From: an uncultured Eggerthellaceae bacterium
GTDB taxonomy: Bacteria; Actinomycetota; Coriobacteriia; Coriobacteriales; Eggerthellaceae
NCBI GenBank assembly: GCA_946631805.1
Contig: CAMPAJ010000140.1
Coordinates: 1-5,159, forward strand
Direction: 5' to 3'
Length of the DNA stretch: 5,159 nt
Positions 1-3,076 of this stretch are shown here, piece by piece (position 1 is the first letter of the stretch; the number at the start of each line of letters is the position of its first letter). Made by a program: the position numbers and the translations under genes. Below the pieces are notes generated by a model. The model did not search any database. It saw only the letters and a program-made list of their open reading frames with translations, and was not told the DNA's origin.

Positions 1-269
1 AAGAACGGAAGCATGACCAGCGCAAAACAAACCCTACGCTGTGACCGTTTACCCGAGACGAGCATCTGCGCAGCCCGCGAGAGCACGCCGCTCTTGCGGA
101 GCCCGGCCACCGCAGCCATAAGGCAGAACAGCAAGGCGATAACGCGCCAATCGATATAGCCGAAAGCGCCCGCTACATCACCGGACGCCACCATCGAAAC
201 GCATGCACACACAAAAGCGATGCAGAGCACCGCCTCGTCACGCAAGAATGTAATCAACCGATCGAGCAT
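1..269 (-). CDS. SLC13/ArsB-type (CitMHS-like) permease, N-terminal fragment
   Basis: This reading frame is open on the minus strand from an ATG at 269 to the left edge, giving 89 complete codons; the C-terminal bulk is outside the window. The start is MLDRLITFLRDEAV, followed by a hydrophobic segment at about residues 14-29. The signature-like stretch GYIDWRVIALLFCLMAAVAG (37-56) forms the second membrane segment. It is followed by a basic loop (GKRSQRR, 73-79) and the beginning of a third segment ending in LPFF. A Y-I-D-x-R-V-x-A-L-L-F-x-L-M-x-x-V-A-G-L block is typical of the citrate/anion permease (ArsB/NhaD, SLC13) superfamily. Those proteins are inner-membrane secondary transporters of dicarboxylates, citrate or other anions, usually about 350-450 aa long. 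The substrate cannot be told from this fragment. No Shine-Dalgarno precedes the ATG; a promoter sits directly before it. The gene is divergent from the cupin gene. Confidence 0.78.
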   Translation of the reverse strand, partial: MLDRLITFLRDEAVLCIAFVCACVSMVASGDVAGAFGYIDWRVIALLFCLMAAVAGLRKSGVLSRAAQMLVSGKRSQRRVCFALVMLPF

Positions 270-302
270 TGGCCCAGTGTACTTGAAAAAGGGTGGTGTC
301 AA
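270..302 (-). promoter_or_regulatory. Promoter of the permease gene, probably leaderless
   Basis: On the minus strand a perfect TTGACA (-35, 302-297) is followed after 15 nt by TACACT (-10, 281-276, 4 of 6 consensus positions). Six nucleotides (GGGCCA) then separate the -10 from the ATG at 269. A normal start about 7 nt past the -10 would put +1 at the A of the ATG, so the mRNA would have no leader. This fits the lack of a Shine-Dalgarno sequence. The 15-nt spacer is shorter than the usual 17, which is the main weakness. Confidence 0.55.
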
Positions 303-447
303 CCCGATTCTGACATGATTATGGCCGTTTTGCAGGTGACGTGACCCGCCCCGGCACGACTGCGAGGAAGGGGCGACCAGAGAGGGGCTCCCATGCCGAA
401 AGCGGATTAGCACTGCCTTGGAATAACTCCGCTGCGCGCAGCAGATG

Positions 448-479
448 ATCTGACGATGGGGACAGTCCCATCGTCAGAT
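448..479. repeat. Perfect 13-bp inverted repeat, REP-like hairpin
   Basis: ATCTGACGATGGG (448-460) is the exact reverse complement of 467-479, with a 6-nt loop GACAGT. The stem is long and GC-rich. Neither strand has a run of T after the stem (the plus strand continues ATAAAAACATT), so it is a poor intrinsic terminator. It also lies between divergent genes, where no terminator is expected. A dispersed REP-type palindrome or a protein-binding site is more likely. A perfect 12-bp palindrome, GCTGCGCGCAGC, lies just upstream at 431-442. Confidence 0.6.
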
Positions 480-516
480 AAAAACATTACGTCCACGCGA
501 ACGAAGGCCTCTTGGT

Positions 517-535
517 TTGGCATACTATGTGCCAA
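517..535. promoter_or_regulatory. Palindrome upstream of the cupin gene, possible operator
   Basis: TTGGCA and TGCCAA form perfect 6-bp arms around a 7-nt centre, TACTATG. The centre overlaps the only -10-like sequences nearby (CATACT 521-526 or TACTAT 523-528). The site lies 60-78 nt before the cupin ATG. A dyad of this size over a promoter suits a dimeric repressor, but I found no good -35 box, so the promoter itself is not well supported. Confidence 0.3.
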
Positions 536-594
536 CCGGCATGGCGCACGACCGGCTATGCAAATAGTCCACCAACAAAGATTGGAGACCACTC

Positions 595-1056
595 ATGGCA
601 ATCCTCAACAACGAATCGGGCACCTATGCGGCCAACTTCGTGCAAGACGCAAAGGGCGCGCCAGTCATGGAAGGCGCCTTCAAGGAGATCTACAACAAGT
701 TTGCCCATCGCATTTGCTGGATCGACGGCAACGTAACGCCAGGCGCTTTCCAGATGAACACGGCATGGTATTCCGCCGTGCCCGAGCGCGACCCGATTTT
801 CGAGGAGCACTGCCACGACGACGCCGACGAGCTCATCGGCTTTATCGGCTCGAACCCCGATGATCCATCCGACCTCGGCGGCGAAATCGAATTCACCATG
901 GGCGGCGAAGCGCATCTGCTGACCAAGTCCACGATCATCTTCGCCCCCGCCGGCACACCCCACAACCCCATGCGCATCCTGAAAGTCGACCGCCCCATCT
1001 TCCATTTCTCGGTCGTAACCACCGCCACCTACGACGGCACGAACACGTACAAGTAA
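595..1056 (+). CDS. Small single-domain cupin protein, probable metal binding
   Basis: The product has 153 residues, the usual size of a stand-alone cupin. Cupin motif 1 is visible as EEHCHDDADELIGFIG (70-85), with metal ligands H72, H74 and E79. Motif 2 is IIFAPAGTPHNP (114-125), giving P118, G120 and the fourth ligand H123. All four residues of the 3-His/1-Glu site are present, so the protein should bind a divalent metal and could be an enzyme or a small-molecule sensor. The barrel extends from about residue 30 to 147. The inter-motif part contains NPDDPSDLGGEIEF (87-100), an acidic loop. There is no signal peptide or membrane segment, so it is cytoplasmic. The start at 595 is supported by GGAG at 584-587, with a 7-nt gap. 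It appears to be a single-gene unit, and the substrate is unknown. Confidence 0.88.
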   Translation: MAILNNESGTYAANFVQDAKGAPVMEGAFKEIYNKFAHRICWIDGNVTPGAFQMNTAWYSAVPERDPIFEEHCHDDADELIGFIGSNPDDPSDLGGEIEFTMGGEAHLLTKSTIIFAPAGTPHNPMRILKVDRPIFHFSVVTTATYDGTNTYK

Positions 1057-1114
1057 CAACCACGAAGTCGCGGCGCATCGAACTACGCACCTAAAACGCC
1101 GCAGCCCAGGAAAC

Positions 1115-1219
1115 CGAAGCCATACGTCCCGAGACCTCGTATTCACAGCATCCCGCAGCAGAAAAAACGATGCCGAGTTAGGCCCGCGCGAGGACTAGCA
1201 AGAATGCGAGGCCCGGGAC
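1115..1219. repeat. Palindromic repeat unit A
   Basis: This is the first of two related units. Its ends form an imperfect inverted repeat: 1126-1144 (GTCCCGAGACCTCGTATTC) pairs with 1202-1219 (GAATGCGAGGCCCGGGAC) apart from a few mismatches and one bulge. The whole unit also aligns as a direct repeat with unit B, with an offset of 123 nt at the left end and 126 nt at the right end and only small indels. Shared blocks include CGAAGCC, CCGCAGCAG and AGCAAGAATGCGAGGC. It carries more mismatches within its stem than unit B, as if it were the older, decayed copy. Confidence 0.7.
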
Positions 1220-1237
1220 AGCCACCAGCGAAGCAAA

Positions 1238-1354
1238 CGAAGCCGTCCGGCTCGGGAGCCTCGCATTCGCAGCGTTCCGCAGCAGGAAGCAACGATGTCG
1301 GATGCGCCCGCGCGCGAGGACCAGCAAGAATGCGAGGCTCCCGAGCCGGACGGC
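1238..1354. repeat. Palindromic repeat unit B with perfect 27-bp inverted repeat
   Basis: Positions 1242-1268 and 1328-1354 are exact reverse complements over 27 nt, separated by 59 nt. The arm starts GCCGTCCGGCTCGGGAGC and ends CTCGCATTC. The 59-nt centre matches the centre of unit A (CCGCAGCAG, AACGATG, CCCGCGCG, AGCAAGAATGCGAGGC). A stem this long with no mismatch indicates recent insertion, gene conversion or selection on the structure. No transposase is nearby, so a non-autonomous MITE or REP-type element is the simplest reading. It ends 56 nt before the rarD start. Confidence 0.8.
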
Positions 1355-1398
1355 GGTGGGATAGAGCAAGCACGACAACGCAACCCACCGTTATCAGC

Positions 1399-1410
1399 TA
1401 TCATGCAACC
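1399..1410 (+). promoter_or_regulatory. -10 box of rarD, probably leaderless start
   Basis: TATCAT (1399-1404) matches 5 of 6 consensus positions and is followed by exactly 6 nt (GCAACC) before the ATG at 1411. Transcription would then begin at or next to the A of the start codon. There is no Shine-Dalgarno in the preceding 20 nt, consistent with a leaderless mRNA. No good -35 box is found at 16-18 nt; the region before it is CAACGCAACCCACCG. Confidence 0.5.
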
Positions 1411-2355
1411 ATGAGCAATCCGGCAAACAATAACGCACCGGAACCAGAAGGTGCCCTCGGAGACTCACGCAGCCTCACGTCCGACGAGAAGCGCGGCGTG
1501 CTTTCCGGGTTTTTCTGCTACGTCTTCTGGGGCCTCTGCCCGCTGTTCTGGAAGCTCCTGGTCGAAGTCGATTCGCTCGAAATCATCGCGCACCGCATCA
1601 TCTGGTGCTTCGTCGTTACGATCATCGTGTGCATCGTTACGAAGCGGAACCTGCCCGCACTGCTGCGCGAGCCGCGCGCCTGGCGCTACCTCGTGCCCTC
1701 TGCGCTGCTCATCACCATCAACTGGGCCGTTTACATCTACGCGGTAAACGCTGACCACGTTGTCGAAACCGCCATCGGCTACTACATAAACCCGCTCGTC
1801 TCGATTGTCTTGGGGCTTGTCGTGTTCGGCGAGCGCCTGACGCGGCTGCAGACCATCGCGGTTGCCCTGTGCGTGTTCGGCATCGTGTTCTTCACGACCA
1901 ACTACGGGCAGTTTCCCTGGATGGCAGTAGCGCTGGCGGTGACGTTTGGCCTGTACGGCGCAGTGAAGAAAAAGGCGGCCTACCCCGCCACGACGGCGCT
2001 CGCATTCGAAAGCACGGTCATGTTGCTGCCCTCGATTGCCTTTGCAATCGCCCTCGCATACGTCACGGGTACGCATGCTTTCTTAGGCGACGTGGCCACG
2101 CCTCACGGCTGGCTCATCACCGGTCTGCTCGTCCTAGCTGGGCCGATAACCGCTATTCCGCTCATTCTGTTCGCGAACGCAGCCAATAAAATCCCGTTAT
2201 CGCTTCTGGGCTTTATCCAGTACGTCAGCCCCACCATCGCCCTCATCACCGGCGTGTTCCTGTTCGGCGAGCCCTTCACGCTGGCCCATGCCGTGTGCTT
2301 GGGCAGTATCTGGTGCGGCCTCGCACTCGTAGGCTACGAGGCCGTCAAGAAATAG
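1411..2355 (+). CDS. rarD: RarD-type EamA (DMT superfamily) transporter
   Basis: The product has 314 residues and matches the RarD family along its length (E. coli RarD is just under 300). Family hallmarks are KRGVLSGFFCYVFWGLCPLFWK (27-48, first membrane segment), AHRIIW (60-65), NWAVYIYAVN (104-113), GYYINPLVSIVLG with FGER (123-142), LLGFIQYVSPT (265-275) and LFGEP (284-288). About ten membrane helices are expected, arranged as two EamA repeats, with the protein in the cytoplasmic membrane. RarD was named in E. coli for chloramphenicol resistance when active; its natural substrate is not settled. The first 26 residues are polar (SNPANNN and acidic) and longer than in E. coli. I chose the ATG at 1411 although the frame is open back to 1204, because the upstream part translates the repeats and a -10 box lies just before 1411. 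The gene is convergent with the glutaredoxin-like gene. Confidence 0.92.
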   Translation: MSNPANNNAPEPEGALGDSRSLTSDEKRGVLSGFFCYVFWGLCPLFWKLLVEVDSLEIIAHRIIWCFVVTIIVCIVTKRNLPALLREPRAWRYLVPSALLITINWAVYIYAVNADHVVETAIGYYINPLVSIVLGLVVFGERLTRLQTIAVALCVFGIVFFTTNYGQFPWMAVALAVTFGLYGAVKKKAAYPATTALAFESTVMLLPSIAFAIALAYVTGTHAFLGDVATPHGWLITGLLVLAGPITAIPLILFANAANKIPLSLLGFIQYVSPTIALITGVFLFGEPFTLAHAVCLGSIWCGLALVGYEAVKK

Positions 2356-2474
2356 GAGTGACACCAACCTCCCACTCGCTTGCAAGTTCGCGAAAGAGAA
2401 GGGCAAACCGCGGCGATTAAACGTTATGTGCTTCCACTCGGAGCAACGTGTTTGCAGCGAAGCGGCATGGCTAC
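2356..2474. other. Convergent intergenic gap
   Basis: These 119 nt separate the 3' ends of rarD and the glutaredoxin-like gene. A bidirectional terminator would be expected, but I see no strong stem followed by a T-run. The best candidate is a short stem GGCT/AGCC (2469-2480) followed by GCGTTTTA on the plus strand. It overlaps the stop codon of the minus-strand gene and is weak. Confidence 0.35.
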
Positions 2475-2708
2475 CTAGCCAAGCGTTTTAAGGTGCTCCA
2501 TGACGGCGTCATTACCCTCGATGAGCTGCTCGCCATCGTAGAAGTATGGGATGAGATTCGCATCGCCGCCCAACGCCAACAACTCGTTATAGGGCCCTTC
2601 CTGCTCCACATCGCGCAAGTCCAACTCTATTCCATGCTCGGCAGCATAATGAGTAGCAATCGAGCACGTCGGGCACGGCGCCCAGTAATACAGAATCGGC
2701 TTATCCAT
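2475..2708 (-). CDS. Glutaredoxin-like thiol-disulfide protein (CPTC)
   Basis: The product has 77 residues, close to the size of NrdH and small glutaredoxins. The first strand ILYYWAPCPTC (5-15) ends in the redox motif C12-P13-T14-C15. The expected cis-proline follows at P54 in NLIPYFYDG (51-59), then EGNDAVMEHL (64-73), which matches the glycine turn and last helix of the glutaredoxin fold. Both cysteines are present, so dithiol chemistry is possible; the partner could be glutathione, mycothiol, thioredoxin reductase or another reductase. It is cytoplasmic, with no signal peptide. The ATG at 2708 is preceded on the minus strand by GGAAGGA (2720-2714), 5 nt away, a clear ribosome binding site. 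It is a lone gene, divergent from the GH2 gene. The CPTC motif differs from CPYC of classical glutaredoxins, so I leave the symbol empty. Confidence 0.85.
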   Translation of the reverse strand: MDKPILYYWAPCPTCSIATHYAAEHGIELDLRDVEQEGPYNELLALGGDANLIPYFYDGEQLIEGNDAVMEHLKTLG

Positions 2709-2762
2709 GATCGTCCTTCCCTTCGAAAAGCCAACACTCCAAAATAGCGGTCTTCAGCATGC

Positions 2763-2791
2763 AGCATACCTCATCCATGAGGCTATGACGA
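2763..2791 (-). promoter_or_regulatory. Candidate promoter of the glutaredoxin-like gene with embedded palindrome
   Basis: On the minus strand TCGTCA (2791-2786, 4 of 6) and TATGCT (2768-2763, 4 of 6) are separated by exactly 17 nt. The palindrome CCTCAT-CC-ATGAGG (2769-2782) fills most of this spacer and abuts the -10. A factor bound there would cover the promoter. The leader would be about 48 nt. Both hexamers are only moderate matches. Confidence 0.3.
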
Positions 2792-2867
2792 TATCGAGAC
2801 CTGTGCGGAAAAACTAATAATTAGCCAGCTTGCGTTACTTTTTACAGTTACCGTTCAGGCCCCAGCA

Positions 2868-2980
2868 GCCCCGTCCAGGAGGGCGATGGGGTCGTGAGCG
2901 ATTCTGCAGGCACCGTTCCTGTTATTCACTTAGGTTAGCCGAAGCCAAGCGAACGACTCCATCACCCTCCTGGACGGGGC
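2868..2980. repeat. 113-bp element with 28-bp terminal inverted repeats
   Basis: Positions 2868-2895 and 2953-2980 are inverted copies: 26 of 28 pairs are Watson-Crick, one is G/T (2890/2958) and one is a mismatch (2884 C/2964 A). The outer core is GCCCCGTCCAGGAGGG. The 57-nt centre has no reading frame of note. No target-site duplication is obvious in the flanks (AGCA on the left, GGAT on the right). It resembles a short MITE or a large REP-type hairpin. There is no T-run at either end, so it is not a normal terminator, and it lies between divergent genes. Confidence 0.75.
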
Positions 2981-2998
2981 GGATGAGCATGAAGCCAG

Positions 2999-3019
2999 TG
3001 TAAACAGTATCTTTTTACA
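2999..3019. promoter_or_regulatory. TGTAAA-N9-TTTACA dyad, candidate operator of GH2 gene
   Basis: A perfect 6-bp inverted repeat (2999-3004 and 3014-3019) with a 9-nt centre ends 21 nt before the putative -10 of the GH2 gene. The half-site resembles the TGTAAxC/GxTTACA halves seen in sugar-gene operators of the LacI family, but the spacing is wider than theirs. The nonamer CTTTTTACA containing the right half recurs at 2838-2846. Confidence 0.3.
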
Positions 3020-3046
3020 TTCAAACGAGCTCAATCTGGGTACACT
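3020..3046 (+). promoter_or_regulatory. Candidate promoter of the GH2 gene
   Basis: TACACT at 3041-3046 is the likely -10. It is the same hexamer, within the same GTACACT heptamer, as the permease promoter. TTCAAA (3020-3025) is a weak -35 with the same 15-nt spacer. Transcription would begin near 3053, leaving a leader of about 24 nt with AGGAG at 3067-3071, 5 nt before the ATG. Confidence 0.4.
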
Positions 3047-3076
3047 TAACAAAACGAATTTGCGATAGGAGCCGTT

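Larger units (their letters stand above)
270..594. other. Divergent intergenic region between permease and cupin genes
   Basis: These 325 nt lie between two divergent starts. They hold the permease promoter at the left edge, a strong hairpin at 448-479, a palindrome at 517-535 and the cupin ribosome binding site at 584-587. I see no credible coding sequence on either strand. The open frames of 61-135 codons here run through the hairpin or out of frame into the cupin gene and resemble no family I know. The stretch 303-430 shows no feature I can support. Confidence 0.6.
1057..1410. other. Intergenic region filled with palindromic repeats
   Basis: This 354-nt gap between the cupin and rarD genes is mostly two related palindromic units (1115-1219 and 1238-1354), followed by the rarD promoter region. 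Open frames run through it on both strands, including an in-frame extension of rarD back to 1204 and three minus-strand frames of 66-81 codons. They are Arg/Pro/Gly/Ala-rich translations of the repeats and look non-coding. I see no clear terminator with a T-run for the cupin gene; the repeat stems could serve as one. Confidence 0.6.
2709..3076. other. Divergent intergenic region before the GH2 gene
   Basis: These 368 nt hold the glutaredoxin promoter candidate on the left, an AT-rich dyad CTAAT-A-ATTAG (2814-2824), the 113-bp inverted-repeat element (2868-2980) and the GH2 control region on the right. No coding sequence is supported. The minus-strand open frame that crosses much of it (2930-3550) is antisense to the GH2 gene and resembles no known family. 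Confidence 0.6.

Noticed and set aside
347..375. CGCCCC/GGGGCG inverted repeat with a 17-nt loop
   Set aside because: Six GC pairs with a long loop are expected by chance in this base composition.
407..592. 61-codon minus-strand frame upstream of the cupin gene
   Set aside because: It passes through the 448-479 hairpin, lacks a clear ribosome binding site and resembles no protein family.
556..1146. 196-codon minus-strand frame across the cupin gene
   Set aside because: Antisense shadow of a gene with a complete metal-site signature; the composition is typical of GC-rich reverse frames.
1143..1404. Three minus-strand open frames of 66-81 codons between the cupin and rarD genes
   Set aside because: They lie in the GC-rich inverted repeats, overlap each other in different frames, are Arg/Pro/Ala-rich and have no ribosome binding site.
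1204..1410. N-terminal extension of rarD to an upstream ATG at 1204
   Set aside because: The extra 69 codons translate the palindromic repeats into Arg/Gly/Ser-rich sequence with no family match, while the ATG at 1411 has a -10 box directly before it and gives a normal RarD length.
1465..2076. 203-codon minus-strand frame inside rarD
   Set aside because: Antisense shadow; the plus strand encodes a well-recognised membrane transporter.
2469..2480. Short GGCT-ACCT-AGCC stem as terminator of rarD
   Set aside because: Only 4-5 pairs, followed by a weak GTTTTA tract, and it overlaps the stop codon of the opposite gene; not strong enough to call.
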